A DNA stretch of 51,081 nt from Cyclobacteriaceae bacterium. Lineage in GTDB: Bacteria; Bacteroidota; Bacteroidia; Cytophagales; Cyclobacteriaceae. How positions within the stretch are numbered: the first letter of the stretch is position 1; each line of letters begins with the position of its first letter. Below the pieces are notes generated by a model that made no database searches, was not told the origin of the DNA, and saw nothing but the letters and a program-made list of their open reading frames with translations. Below are positions 17,295 through 25,566 of the stretch, piece by piece. The stretch is taken from the NCBI GenBank assembly GCA_026989535.1, contig JALSJD010000200.1, positions 1 through 51,081 on the forward strand, given 5' to 3'. Position numbers and translations under genes: made by a program.

Positions 17295-17597
17295 ATGATT
17301 TTATATAACGTAACGATATCGGTAGATTCAAAAATTGCAGAAGAATGGTTAACCTGGATGAAACACACTCACATTAGCGAAGTAATGGCTACGGGTTTGT
17401 TCTCCTCTTATCAAATATATAAAGTGCTCTTGCAAAAAGAGGATGAACTAACCTACACGGTACAATACTTTGTTGACTCAATGAGCAATCTCCAACAATA
17501 TCAGGCAAAATATGCACAAAAACTTCAAACAAAGCATAAACTTAAGTTTGGCAACAAGGTTGTAGCTTTTAGAACGGTGCTGGAAGCCGTGGATTAA
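17295..17597 (+). CDS. DUF4286 family protein
   Basis: The 100-residue protein matches the DUF4286 pattern: MILYNVTISVD at the start, EEWLTWMKHTHI (17-28), and a C-terminal half with KFGNKVVAFRTVLE. Size and fold suggest a small ferredoxin-like alpha/beta protein. The role is unknown. It converges with the 56-aa ORF and gltX. Confidence 0.8.
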   Translation: MILYNVTISVDSKIAEEWLTWMKHTHISEVMATGLFSSYQIYKVLLQKEDELTYTVQYFVDSMSNLQQYQAKYAQKLQTKHKLKFGNKVVAFRTVLEAVD

Positions 17598-17658
17598 ACA
17601 ATATTAAACTATTTTTAACATTAGCTTAAATCCGCAAGTATTTAATTTTTAGTTTAGT

Positions 17659-17829
17659 TTATTCTTCTTTTTTCAATTTCTTATCGTCCAAGTTTTTATC
17701 CAAAAAAGTATTTATTTTATCAATAGTAAGGGAGCCTTTTATTTCGCCAAATTTATCAATTTTAATATCAAAACCCTCTAAGTCTTTGTGTACTTTGGGG
17801 GTGTCTTTCAAACTTTTTTGTTTGCTCAT
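17659..17829 (-). CDS. 56-aa hypothetical protein coupled to gltX
   Basis: This small ORF starts MSKQKSLKDTPKVHKDLEGF and continues with FDIKIDKFGEIKGS and DKINTFLDKNLDDKKL; the product is highly charged. Its ATG overlaps the gltX TGA stop in the arrangement ATGA, the classical sign of translational coupling. I believe similar short proteins follow or precede gltX in other Cytophagales, from memory only. Function unknown. Confidence 0.7.
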   Translation of the reverse strand: MSKQKSLKDTPKVHKDLEGFDIKIDKFGEIKGSLTIDKINTFLDKNLDDKKLKKEE

Positions 17830-19343
17830 AACTCAATTGTTTTAATGGCAGCTTCAATTCGTTTTGTCGATTCTTCTACGCCAAGTACTACTAGTATTTC
17901 CATTAAATCAGGGCCGCCACTCTGCCCTGTTAAGGCCAACCGTAAACCTGGCATTACTTTGCCAAAACCGAGTTCAAGTTCATTTACTGTTTTTTCAAGC
18001 TGTTGCTTAAATAGCTCAGCAGTAGGGTTCTGTAACACTTTAATATAGGTTACAAATAAATTTAACGCATCAACAGTTTCTGGTTTCCACTTCTTTTTAA
18101 CTGTTTTATTATCGTATTCTGTAGGGCTAACAAAAAAGTACTGTGCATTGTTCCATAAGTCTTGAATAAACGTACTCCTTTCAATTAATAAACCCACAAT
18201 GGCCAATGCCTTATTGTTAGAGCAGTCATACCCACTTTCTTGTGCTCTTTTAATAATATAAGCAGCCAACTCTTTGGCAGGCGTGGCTCTTAAATAATGT
18301 TCGTTTAGCCAGTTGGCTTTCTGAATATCAAATTTTGCTCCTGCTTTACTTATGCGTTCCAGTTCAAATACCCTGCTTAATTCTTCCAATGAAAAAATTT
18401 CTTGTTCTGTGCCGGGATTCCAGCCAAGTAAGGCTAAAAAATTAACCATTGCCTTCGGCAGATATCCTTTTTCTTTAAATCCTTCTGCTACATTGCCTGT
18501 TTTGGCATCAGTATAGTTTAAAGGAAATATCGGAAAACCATGTTTATCTGCATCTCGCTTGCTTAGTTTGCCATTTCCTTCGGGTTTTAAGAGCAGTGGC
18601 AAGTGAGCAAATTTTGGAGTCTCCCACCCCAAGTATTGGTAAAGCACAATATGCAATGGAGCAGAAGGAAGCCACTCTTCTCCACGAATAACGTGGGTAA
18701 TTTTCATTAAATGGTCATCCACAATATTGGCCAAATGGTAGGTAGGAAACCCATCCGATTTCATCAAAATTTTATCGTCCATAGTATTGGTATTTACCTC
18801 TACCTTGCCACGGACTACATCATTTACCATTACTGTTTTACCGCCTTCAAGCTTAATACGAATAACATAAGGTACTCCCGAGTTTAAGCGTTCTTCTACT
18901 TCTTCTTTTGTTAAGGTTAAAGCGTTTTTCATCTCTAACCTATTAAAAAAACTATATTGTTGATTGGCAGCCTTGGCTTCTTGTAATTTGGTGCGCATTG
19001 CATCGAGTTCTTCTGGGGAGTCGAAGGCATAATAAGCTAAGCCTGCACCTATCAATTGCTGCGCATATTGCTGGTATAAATCGAGCCGCTCCGATTGGCG
19101 GTATGGCCCAAAATCACCTCCTTTGGCAGGGCTTTCATCGGGAGTAATACCACACCAATCCAAGGATTGCATAATGTACTCTTCGGCTCCTTCCACCTTT
19201 CGTTTTTGGTCGGTATCTTCTATTCGAAGGATAAATTTACCTCCATGCTTTTTGGCAAAAAGGTAATTATAAAGTGCTGTACGCACACCACCAATATGGA
19301 GGCCGCCCGTTGGGCTTGGGGCAAATCGAACTCTTATCATCAT
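17826..19343 (-). CDS. gltX: glutamate-tRNA ligase
   Basis: GltX charges tRNA-Glu. The class-I synthetase motifs are present: RFAPSPTGGLHIGG (HIGH variant) at the N terminus and KLSKRD (KMSKS variant) in the middle. With the ATG at 19343 the protein is 505 residues, normal for the family. The frame extends to 19361, but that upstream ATG lies inside a palindromic repeat (19356-19430), so a start at 19343 or 19340 (MMIRVRF) is preferred. The downstream 56-aa ORF overlaps its stop by 4 bp. Confidence 0.95.
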   Translation of the reverse strand: MMIRVRFAPSPTGGLHIGGVRTALYNYLFAKKHGGKFILRIEDTDQKRKVEGAEEYIMQSLDWCGITPDESPAKGGDFGPYRQSERLDLYQQYAQQLIGAGLAYYAFDSPEELDAMRTKLQEAKAANQQYSFFNRLEMKNALTLTKEEVEERLNSGVPYVIRIKLEGGKTVMVNDVVRGKVEVNTNTMDDKILMKSDGFPTYHLANIVDDHLMKITHVIRGEEWLPSAPLHIVLYQYLGWETPKFAHLPLLLKPEGNGKLSKRDADKHGFPIFPLNYTDAKTGNVAEGFKEKGYLPKAMVNFLALLGWNPGTEQEIFSLEELSRVFELERISKAGAKFDIQKANWLNEHYLRATPAKELAAYIIKRAQESGYDCSNNKALAIVGLLIERSTFIQDLWNNAQYFFVSPTEYDNKTVKKKWKPETVDALNLFVTYIKVLQNPTAELFKQQLEKTVNELELGFGKVMPGLRLALTGQSGGPDLMEILVVLGVEESTKRIEAAIKTIEL

Positions 19344-19355
19344 CTTAAATCTAAT

Positions 19356-19430
19356 CGTCATTCCTGCGAAGGCAGGAAACTGTTATTTAATTTGTTTAAT
19401 CCAGAGATTCCTGCCTTCACAGGAATGACG
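19356..19430. repeat. 75-bp palindromic repeat between gltX and ridA
   Basis: Two 23-base arms (19356-19378 and 19408-19430), beginning CGTCATTCCTGCGAAGGC, are reverse complements with one mismatch around a 29-base AT-rich loop. One edge lies at the gltX 5' end and the other abuts the ridA stop codon. The CGTCATTCCTG start resembles REP-like repeats found in many bacteria. Confidence 0.85.
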
Positions 19431-19814
19431 TTATGCTAACGTGGCAATGCAAGAAATCTCTACATGTACATTTTTGGGCAATGTGCTTACTTCTACCGTT
19501 TCTCTGGCTGGAGGTTGGTTGCCAAAATAGCTACCATATACTTTATTTATAGAAGCAAAGTCACCCATATCAGCCACAAAAATGCTGCATTTTAGTACAT
19601 GGTCGAAACCAATTCCGGCTTCTTCTAAAATGGCTTCTAGGTTTTTCATCACCCGATGTGTTTCATCCTGTATTCCAGAGGAAACTAATTCCATTGTTTC
19701 AGGCACAAAAGGGATCTGACCAGAAACAAAAAGCATCCCGTTAGAAGCTACCGCTTGGCTGTAAGGGCCAATAGCAGCAGGTGCATTGCCAGTATGTATA
19801 ATTTTCTTATCCAT
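19431..19814 (-). CDS. ridA: RidA family enamine/imine deaminase
   Basis: The 127-residue protein has the YjgF/RidA pattern: NAPAAIGPYSQAV near the N terminus, LFVSGQIP (about 28-35), the active-site Arg in PPARETVEV, and ISCIA near the end. RidA hydrolyses reactive 2-aminoacrylate-type imines released by PLP enzymes and so protects other enzymes. It lies upstream of gltX in the same direction. A -7 box TAATTTTG lies at 19836-19843. Confidence 0.92.
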   Translation of the reverse strand: MDKKIIHTGNAPAAIGPYSQAVASNGMLFVSGQIPFVPETMELVSSGIQDETHRVMKNLEAILEEAGIGFDHVLKCSIFVADMGDFASINKVYGSYFGNQPPARETVEVSTLPKNVHVEISCIATLA

Positions 19815-19826
19815 AACGATTTATTG

Positions 19827-19843
19827 TATTTTTGACAAAATTA
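19827..19843. promoter_or_regulatory. abutting divergent -7 boxes for ridA and the dehydrogenase-like gene
   Basis: TATTTTTG (19827-19834, + strand) and TAATTTTG (19836-19843 read on the - strand) both match TAnnTTTG exactly and are one base apart, facing each other. The + box would drive the gene at 19885 and the - box ridA. Their use should be mutually exclusive. Confidence 0.45.
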
Positions 19844-19884
19844 ATCAATGATTCAGTAGGAGCATTACATTAAATTAAAAACAG

Positions 19885-20547
19885 ATGAACATTATTGTTG
19901 TGGGGGCTAAAGAGCAAGCAGATCTTATTAAGAGCAAAGTAAGTGGAAGGCACTCCTTGCTTTTCTCGGGATTTCTGTCAGAATCGCACTTAGAAAAGGC
20001 GGATATTGTATTTGATTTTAGCGTAGAAGAAAGTCAAGAGTCGTTAGAGCAGTACGTGAACCACCCCCAAACGGCTGTTTTTTTAAATGCGGTTACCTTT
20101 AGCTTAGCCGAACAGGTCATTTATCAAACAAAGGATGACTGCAAACTATTTGGTTTTAATGGCCACCCCACTTTTATAGAACGCGACCTACTTGAGGTAT
20201 CAATGTATAAGGAGGGGGATAAAGATTTTTTGAAAAACATAATGCAGAAGCTCGGTCTTGGCTACGAGCTTGTGGATGACCGTGTGGGTATGGTTACCCC
20301 TCGCATTATTGCTATGGTAATTAATGAAGCCTTTTACACGGTTATGGAAGGCACTGCCACCAAAGAAGACATTGATTTAGGAATGAAGTTGGGTACTAAT
20401 TACCCTATGGGCCCTTTTGAGTGGGCATCTAAATGGGGTATTGCAAATGTGTATGAAATACTCGAAGCCTTATTTGAAGATACGAAAGACGAACGCTATA
20501 AAATTTGCCCGTTGTTAAAAAAAGAATATTTAAGGGTGATGATGTAA
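19885..20547 (+). CDS. 3-hydroxyacyl-CoA dehydrogenase C-terminal domain protein
   Basis: The 220-residue protein is shorter than a full 3-hydroxyacyl-CoA dehydrogenase (about 280-320). Its second half fits the 3HCDH C-terminal dimerisation/substrate domain: GMVTPRIIAMVINEAF (about 131-146), EGTATKEDIDLGMKLGTNYPMGPFEW (about 151-176). The N-terminal half is a reduced Rossmann-like unit (MNIIVVGAKEQADLIK) without the canonical GxGxxG. It may have lost NAD binding and serve another role, or bind it weakly. It is divergent from ridA. Confidence 0.7.
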   Translation: MNIIVVGAKEQADLIKSKVSGRHSLLFSGFLSESHLEKADIVFDFSVEESQESLEQYVNHPQTAVFLNAVTFSLAEQVIYQTKDDCKLFGFNGHPTFIERDLLEVSMYKEGDKDFLKNIMQKLGLGYELVDDRVGMVTPRIIAMVINEAFYTVMEGTATKEDIDLGMKLGTNYPMGPFEWASKWGIANVYEILEALFEDTKDERYKICPLLKKEYLRVMM

Positions 20548-20677
20548 AACGTTTTGAGGGAATCCTCCAACGCCTACCCCAGTGTCGTGTCAGGTCTCTT
20601 TTAGCCAGCCCAAGCCTCATTCCTTTTAACCTGCTCTACGTTAAAAAATCTTCACGAGCTATGGCTTTGCTTATATT

Positions 20678-21589
20678 TTACTTTTTTTGAAGGGCGGCCA
20701 CTTGGTTGGCTATAATTTCAATGCCTTCATCAAAGCTATGTGGATTATACCCAAGCTCCTTGATGGCCTTATCTATCATAAACCCTGTTTTGGCAGGGCG
20801 CTTGGCAGGCTGACTAAAAGTAGAAGAATCTGCTTTGGAAATTAAACTACCCTCTAAATCGAAATAATCACGTACCTTAAGTGCCATATCGTAGGGTGTA
20901 AGCATATCTTTTCCTGAAATATTATAAATACCCTCGGCTTGTTGAGCAACTATTAAATAACAGCCCATGGCCAAGTCTTCGGCTAAGGTGGGTGTGCGCC
21001 ATTGGTCGTTTACCACCTTAATGGCTTTGCCCGATTCGAGGCTATTTTTAACCCATAAAATAATATTGGAGCGGCTCATATCTGCTACCACCCCATACAC
21101 CAACACCGTACGAGCCATTGCCCATTTTAAATTGGAGTTAATGATTATTTTTTCTGCTGCCAATTTCCCTTCTCCATAATAATTTACTGGGGCAGGTGTT
21201 TCTTCTTCGGTTAATGGCCCTTTGGTTCCATCAAAAATAAAATCGGTTGAGAGGTGAAGCAGGTAACAGTTATGAGCCTCGCAAGCCTCCACCAAATATT
21301 TCACAGAGTTTACATTGGCATCCCAGCCAGCTTCTTTTTCCAGCTCGCATTGATCCACGTTGGTCATAGCGGCTGTGTTAATAACCGCATCGGGCTTGTA
21401 TTTGCCAATTACTGTGGCAACCTCTATTTTATTAGTAATGTCTAATGATTGATAGGTAAAGCCTTCCTGTATCGGAAGCCGATTTTTGCCTCTTGCCGTA
21501 GCAATAAGCTTATGCTCGCCTTTGCGAAGAATTAGCTCTACTAATTTTTGGCCTAATAGGCCATTGGCTCCTGTGAGTAGTATTTTCAT
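20678..21589 (-). CDS. RmlD-like SDR (dTDP-4-dehydrorhamnose reductase family)
   Basis: The 303-residue protein is an extended SDR: NAD(P) loop TGANGLLGQKLV (6-17), TAAMTNVDQCE (about 72-82), and a catalytic Tyr-x3-Lys in NYYGEGKLAAEK (about 142-153). RmlD reduces dTDP-4-keto-rhamnose, but no rml neighbours are present here, so it may act on another nucleotide sugar or have been recruited elsewhere. It is the last gene of a - strand run, 106 bp after the lipoprotein cyclophilin; that gap holds a CCACAAAG-type repeat. Confidence 0.8.
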   Translation of the reverse strand: MKILLTGANGLLGQKLVELILRKGEHKLIATARGKNRLPIQEGFTYQSLDITNKIEVATVIGKYKPDAVINTAAMTNVDQCELEKEAGWDANVNSVKYLVEACEAHNCYLLHLSTDFIFDGTKGPLTEEETPAPVNYYGEGKLAAEKIIINSNLKWAMARTVLVYGVVADMSRSNIILWVKNSLESGKAIKVVNDQWRTPTLAEDLAMGCYLIVAQQAEGIYNISGKDMLTPYDMALKVRDYFDLEGSLISKADSSTFSQPAKRPAKTGFMIDKAIKELGYNPHSFDEGIEIIANQVAALQKK

Positions 21590-21600
21590 TTATTAATTTA

Positions 21601-21685
21601 GCAGCCACAAAGCCACAAAGGCTGAAAGTTTCACTAAGACCTCTGTGTGATTCTTGGAGTCTTACTGCCTTTGCTACGCTGTGGC
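21601..21685. repeat. CCACAAAG-type palindromic repeat
   Basis: GCAGCCACAAAGCCACAAAG at the left is imperfectly inverted at the right (GCCTTTGCTACGCTGTGGC). It is related to the outer element at 9241-9392 and the insert at 41810-41890. It fills the gap between the RmlD-like gene and the upstream cyclophilin. Confidence 0.55.
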
Positions 21686-21695
21686 AAGGTTCTAA

Positions 21696-22574
21696 TTATT
21701 TATCAACTTTTATAACAGGGTATTCATACCCATATTTGGCTGTAATTTCCGTTTTAGGCATTTCTATAACCTCCATCGTAATTATCACATCACTTACCGG
21801 TCTGTCAGCCTCCCCTGTTTGCACAATAGCAATTTTATCTACTACATCCAGCCCCTCAACTACTTGGCCAAAAACCGTATATTCAAAATCTAATGGAGGG
21901 TATCCTCCAACAGCAGTATAAAGAGCCACTTGTTCGGGTGTAGCCGTTTTATCCAAATTCATTGCCGTATATGCTGCAATTTCTTCTTTTAAGTTGATGA
22001 GTATTTGCTGTAACTCATCCATTCGACCTTGTTCTTGCATACTAAAGAGGGTATCTCGTAAAGTAAGATTGGCTTCGCTCTGTAAATAGATGCCTGCCGC
22101 ATAATTTAATTTACTTAAATCAGTATGCATTTCTTTTTCAGAATAGGTTCGGCCGTGTACAATGTAAAACTGGGTGGAACTTTTCCGATCGGGATTTACA
22201 TTATCAGGTTGACGAGCTGCTGCCAATGCTCCCTTGGCGTGTAAATGATGGGTGGTTATTTCCGCAGGAATAAGTCGCTTACTTTCATTTGAAAACCCAG
22301 ACCCGATAGTTATCGGGTTGGAAGCCACATCTCCACCCTGAATCATAAAGTTTTTTATCACACGATGAAAGGTAGTACTATCGTATATGCCTTCTTTGGC
22401 CATCGATAAAAAACTTTCTTTGTGCAAAGGGGTATCTTCAAAAAGGAGTACGGTTATGTCGCCTAAACTAGTGTGAATTTTCACAAGTGAGTCCATCTTT
22501 TCATCGTTGGAGTTACAACCAACAAATAGGACTATAAAAAGGACTATTCCACTAAGTTTAATAGGTGTATCCAT
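21696..22574 (-). CDS. lipoprotein cyclophilin-type peptidylprolyl isomerase
   Basis: The 292-residue protein has a lipoprotein signal with lipobox FVGC (Cys20), so it is probably anchored in the periplasm. The cyclophilin core is recognisable: TTFHRVIKNFMIQGGD (about 73-88), STQFYIVHG, and YTVFGQVVEGLDVVDKIA. An insertion of about 75 residues rich in Leu/Glu separates FYIVHG from GGYPPLDF. A short palindrome, ACCCGATA-gt-TATCGGGT (22301-22318), is read in frame as part of NPITIGSG. It overlaps the upstream cyclophilin gene by 17 bp. It likely helps fold exported proteins. Confidence 0.88.
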   Translation of the reverse strand: MDTPIKLSGIVLFIVLFVGCNSNDEKMDSLVKIHTSLGDITVLLFEDTPLHKESFLSMAKEGIYDSTTFHRVIKNFMIQGGDVASNPITIGSGFSNESKRLIPAEITTHHLHAKGALAAARQPDNVNPDRKSSTQFYIVHGRTYSEKEMHTDLSKLNYAAGIYLQSEANLTLRDTLFSMQEQGRMDELQQILINLKEEIAAYTAMNLDKTATPEQVALYTAVGGYPPLDFEYTVFGQVVEGLDVVDKIAIVQTGEADRPVSDVIITMEVIEMPKTEITAKYGYEYPVIKVDK

Positions 22575-23160
22575 ATAGCTTTTGTATCTTTTTTTTCGAC
22601 ATTTTTTTTACTGTTATGGTCATTTTTATATCCTCTAGTGGTTTATTTCGGCCATCCTTTTTTTGCACAGCAATTTTTTCTACCACTTCTATCCCTTTAA
22701 TAACTTCTCCAAATACGGTGTATTTTCCATCTAAGGGGTGATAACCCTCTTCATTTTCGATAATGTAAAACTGGGAGCCATTAGAAGCCTTGCTAGGGTT
22801 AGCTCGATCGGGTTCTCGTGCAGCAGCAATAACCCCTTTATTATGGGTAAGTTCCTCTACAAATTCAGCCGGTATGGTATAGCCGGGGTCACCAAGTCCA
22901 TCGTTCGTTGGGTCATCATCTTTGGTATTGGGGTCGCCTCCCTGAATCATAAAATTATCAATTACACGATGAAAAGTGGTGCCATTATAAAATCCTTCTT
23001 CGGCCAATTTTAAAAAATTAGCTTTGTGCAAAGGTGTTTTATCAGATAAAAGGAGGGTAACATCACCAAAATCAGTGTGAATGGTAACTACTTGGTCTTT
23101 GCCCTTTGGGTCTCCGCCAAAAAAAAGGGTAAGCAAAATGGTGATAATTGATAGGTTCAT
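22558..23160 (-). CDS. secreted cyclophilin-type peptidylprolyl isomerase
   Basis: The 200-residue protein starts with a short hydrophobic segment (1-15), probably a signal peptide or anchor. It carries a compact cyclophilin domain: TTFHRVIDNFMIQGGDPN (about 57-74), GYTIPAEF, SQFYII, and GKYTVFGEVIKGIEVVEKIA. The C-terminal KKIQKLYGYTY resembles the end of the neighbouring paralogue (ITAKYGYEYPVIKV), so the pair probably arose by tandem duplication. It overlaps holB by 4 bp and the next cyclophilin by 17 bp. Confidence 0.88.
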   Translation of the reverse strand: MNLSIITILLTLFFGGDPKGKDQVVTIHTDFGDVTLLLSDKTPLHKANFLKLAEEGFYNGTTFHRVIDNFMIQGGDPNTKDDDPTNDGLGDPGYTIPAEFVEELTHNKGVIAAAREPDRANPSKASNGSQFYIIENEEGYHPLDGKYTVFGEVIKGIEVVEKIAVQKKDGRNKPLEDIKMTITVKKMSKKKIQKLYGYTY

Positions 23161-24287
23161 TTTAAACTAAACACTTTAGAAATGTTAATAGACAAGTTCA
23201 TAAACAGTAATTTGCTATTGATATTTCGCTCCACGTGGTAGGCAGCTTCGGAAATTAAGGCCGAAAGTTTTTGAAACTGATCGATAGAAATCACTTTCCC
23301 AAAATTAGCAGCAAATGTTTTTTCATCGCCTTCTACTCTAAATAATTTTTCTTGGGTAGAGCTGATTGATACCAACGCTTCTCTAAGTATGGAAAGTCCA
23401 TATTTTAAAAATGTTCCTTGAGCAGCCTTGGTTAGCTTGGCAAACTCATCTGCCTGATCTACCAATTCTCCCATTTGTCGTTGATGGCAAAGCCGCATCC
23501 ATTGTTTAAAAAAGTTGAAATTATCAGCCTCCACCTGAGCCGATAAATAAAGAGCGGTACGTAAAGAACCATCGGCCAAATGAGCCAACTGCTTAGCTCG
23601 AGAGGATTCAACACCGTGGGCAGCGGTTAATAGCTCGCTTAGCTCCTGATCGGTAAATGTAGGAATATTTAACCGTTGTGTTCTTGAAATAATGGTGGTA
23701 AGCAAGGTATCTGGCTCTTCCGAAACCAATAAAAAAAGTGAGTTAGCTGGAGGCTCTTCTAACACCTTTAAAATGCCATTAGCGGCATTTTTATGCATTA
23801 ACTCTGGATGCCAAATAATCATTATTTTAAACTTTCCTTCAAAAGCTTTCAAGGCTAAATTGTTCACAATCGTCTTTTTTTCCTTGGTACTAATAATGGC
23901 CTTTTTCCCTTCACCTCCGTATATTTCTGACCAGTCGTTGAGGTTACCATGCGGTGTGGTTAATAAAAACCCCCTCCACTCTTTTAAAAATAAGCGGCTC
24001 TCTGCATCAATTGGTTTTACATTTTTGGTGCCGCTTACCGGAAAAATAAAATGCACATCAGGATGTACAAATTTTTGATTTTTACTACAAGATGAGCAGT
24101 CTCCACAAGCATCTTCTTCCGTAGGGTTTTCGCAATTTAAGTAAGTAGCATAAGCTAAAGCCATAAGAAGAGCAGGCGCACCCGGCATACTTGCAAATAA
24201 TTGCGCATGTGCTACGTGGTTGCTTTTTACCGCAGTTCTCAACAAGTTTTTTGTCGCCTCTAAACCATGAATATCTTTAAATCTCAT
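23157..24287 (-). CDS. holB: DNA polymerase III subunit delta'
   Basis: Delta' is part of the clamp loader. The 376-residue protein has the clamp-loader AAA+ fold with a Zn module (Cys52, Cys61, Cys64, Cys67). The P-loop region reads ASMPGAPALL, without GKT, which fits the non-hydrolysing delta' subunit. HNAANGILKVLEEPPANSLFLL and the SRTQ sensor segment are typical. Its ends overlap both neighbours by 4 bp, so it is co-transcribed with the GlmU-like gene and the cyclophilins. Confidence 0.92.
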   Translation of the reverse strand: MRFKDIHGLEATKNLLRTAVKSNHVAHAQLFASMPGAPALLMALAYATYLNCENPTEEDACGDCSSCSKNQKFVHPDVHFIFPVSGTKNVKPIDAESRLFLKEWRGFLLTTPHGNLNDWSEIYGGEGKKAIISTKEKKTIVNNLALKAFEGKFKIMIIWHPELMHKNAANGILKVLEEPPANSLFLLVSEEPDTLLTTIISRTQRLNIPTFTDQELSELLTAAHGVESSRAKQLAHLADGSLRTALYLSAQVEADNFNFFKQWMRLCHQRQMGELVDQADEFAKLTKAAQGTFLKYGLSILREALVSISSTQEKLFRVEGDEKTFAANFGKVISIDQFQKLSALISEAAYHVERNINSKLLFMNLSINISKVFSLK

Positions 24288-25477
24288 TTGTTATTTTCCC
24301 AAGTTCGGTATTCTGTTTCAAGTTCAAAAATGGTGGAAATAATTTCTTTTTCTACCTCATTAAAGTCGCCATGCCTTCGGCTCATCGATACTTTTGCCAT
24401 TTCAAATACTTTTGCCAATTTAAAGGTGGTAAACCCTGCAGGCCCTCCCCAAGCAAACGAAGGGATAAATGTTCGTGGAAAACCCGCACCAAAAATATTG
24501 GCTGCAACCCCCACAATGGTGCCTGTATTAAACATGGTGTTGATGCCGCACTTAGAATGATCGCCCATCATAAGGCCACAAAATTGCTCCCCTGTATTTA
24601 AAAACCCTCTTTTGTCATAATCCCACACTTTTATAAGGTCGTAATTATTTTTAAGGTTGCTTATATTGGTATCTGCTCCAATATTGCACCATTCGCCTAT
24701 AACAGAATTACCCAAAAACCCATCATGTCCTTTATTGCTGTATCCAAAAATAATGGAGTTGCTCACTTCTCCACCTACTTTGCTCCAGGGGCCAATAGTA
24801 ATATCGCCTCGCATACGTGCATTCGTATTTACCGTAGAATTGTCGCAGATAGCAAATGGGCCGCGGATAATGGCGCCTTCTTCAATTCTGGCATTTTTGC
24901 CAATGTAAATGGGTCCGTTTTCTGCGTTTAAAGTAGCATCTTTAATGGAGGCACCTTCTTCCAAAAAAATATTTTCTACGTTATAGGTTCGTGTGTATGG
25001 GTCGTTAATCGCCTGAGTTTTTCTGCCTCTGGTAATTAGGTTATAATCTTCTTTAATTTGATTGCCATTATTTTTAAAGATATGCCAGTTTTGAGTGATG
25101 AGCGTAACTTCTCCTTCAAACTCAATGGCTTTGCATCCATCACCAAGTTGCTTGCAAGCAGTTTTTCCTTGCCGAGAAGCAAGCAAAATACCTCCTTTAA
25201 CCAATTTTTGATTTACTTGTAACGCATTAATAGCCGCTACCAGTTGCTTATTAGGGCAAAGGTTACCCGGTATGTAAAGGTTTTGCGCTTGATAAGCTAC
25301 CGGATATTTTTTAGATAAATACTCCTCCGTTAAATACGAAACCGAAGCACCTAGCCATTTTTTCCATTTATCAGTAATGGTTAATATGCCCACCCTAATT
25401 TCAGCCATTGGTCGTGTGTAGGTAAAAGGCAATAACTTTTTTCGATCTGTAATTGAATCAAAAAGAATATAATTCAT
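24284..25477 (-). CDS. GlmU-like sugar nucleotidyltransferase family protein
   Basis: The 397-residue protein begins MNYILFDSITDRKKLLPFTYTRP, the Bacteroidota GlmU-family N terminus, and has a left-handed beta-helix of hexapeptide repeats from about residue 170 to 350 (for example GPIYIGKNARIEEGAIIRGP and GEWCNIGADTNISNLKNNY). Canonical GlmU makes UDP-GlcNAc; the N-terminal domain here lacks the clear LAAGxGTRM pyrophosphorylase loop, so the exact substrate is uncertain. It is the first gene of a - strand operon. A box TACTTTTG lies 6-13 bases before its ATG. Confidence 0.8.
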   Translation of the reverse strand: MNYILFDSITDRKKLLPFTYTRPMAEIRVGILTITDKWKKWLGASVSYLTEEYLSKKYPVAYQAQNLYIPGNLCPNKQLVAAINALQVNQKLVKGGILLASRQGKTACKQLGDGCKAIEFEGEVTLITQNWHIFKNNGNQIKEDYNLITRGRKTQAINDPYTRTYNVENIFLEEGASIKDATLNAENGPIYIGKNARIEEGAIIRGPFAICDNSTVNTNARMRGDITIGPWSKVGGEVSNSIIFGYSNKGHDGFLGNSVIGEWCNIGADTNISNLKNNYDLIKVWDYDKRGFLNTGEQFCGLMMGDHSKCGINTMFNTGTIVGVAANIFGAGFPRTFIPSFAWGGPAGFTTFKLAKVFEMAKVSMSRRHGDFNEVEKEIISTIFELETEYRTWENNK

Positions 25478-25482
25478 AGAAG

Positions 25483-25490
25483 CAAAAGTA
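25483..25490 (-). promoter_or_regulatory. TACTTTTG -7 box for the GlmU-like/holB operon
   Basis: This is an exact TAnnTTTG match on the - strand, six bases from the ATG at 25477. The start of transcription would fall at or next to the start codon, giving a leader of zero to two bases. Confidence 0.4.
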
Positions 25491-25502
25491 AGAGAAGTTT
25501 AT

Positions 25503-25543
25503 ATAAAAAAAGTCTCCATCCGCTAGTTAGCGGATGGAGACTT
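25503..25543 (-). terminator. intrinsic terminator after rpmE
   Basis: Read on the - strand, a perfect 16-bp stem (AAGTCTCCATCCGCTA and its complement, 25510-25543, 2-base loop) is followed by a run of T. It lies 24 bp after the rpmE stop. Its inner part resembles the centre of the palindrome at 105-148. Confidence 0.85.
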
Positions 25544-25566
25544 CCATAAATCGTTTTAAGCAATGC

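Noticed and set aside
20548-20677. Possible tRNA or small RNA in the convergent gap
   Set aside because: No cloverleaf, CCA end or strong hairpin could be drawn.
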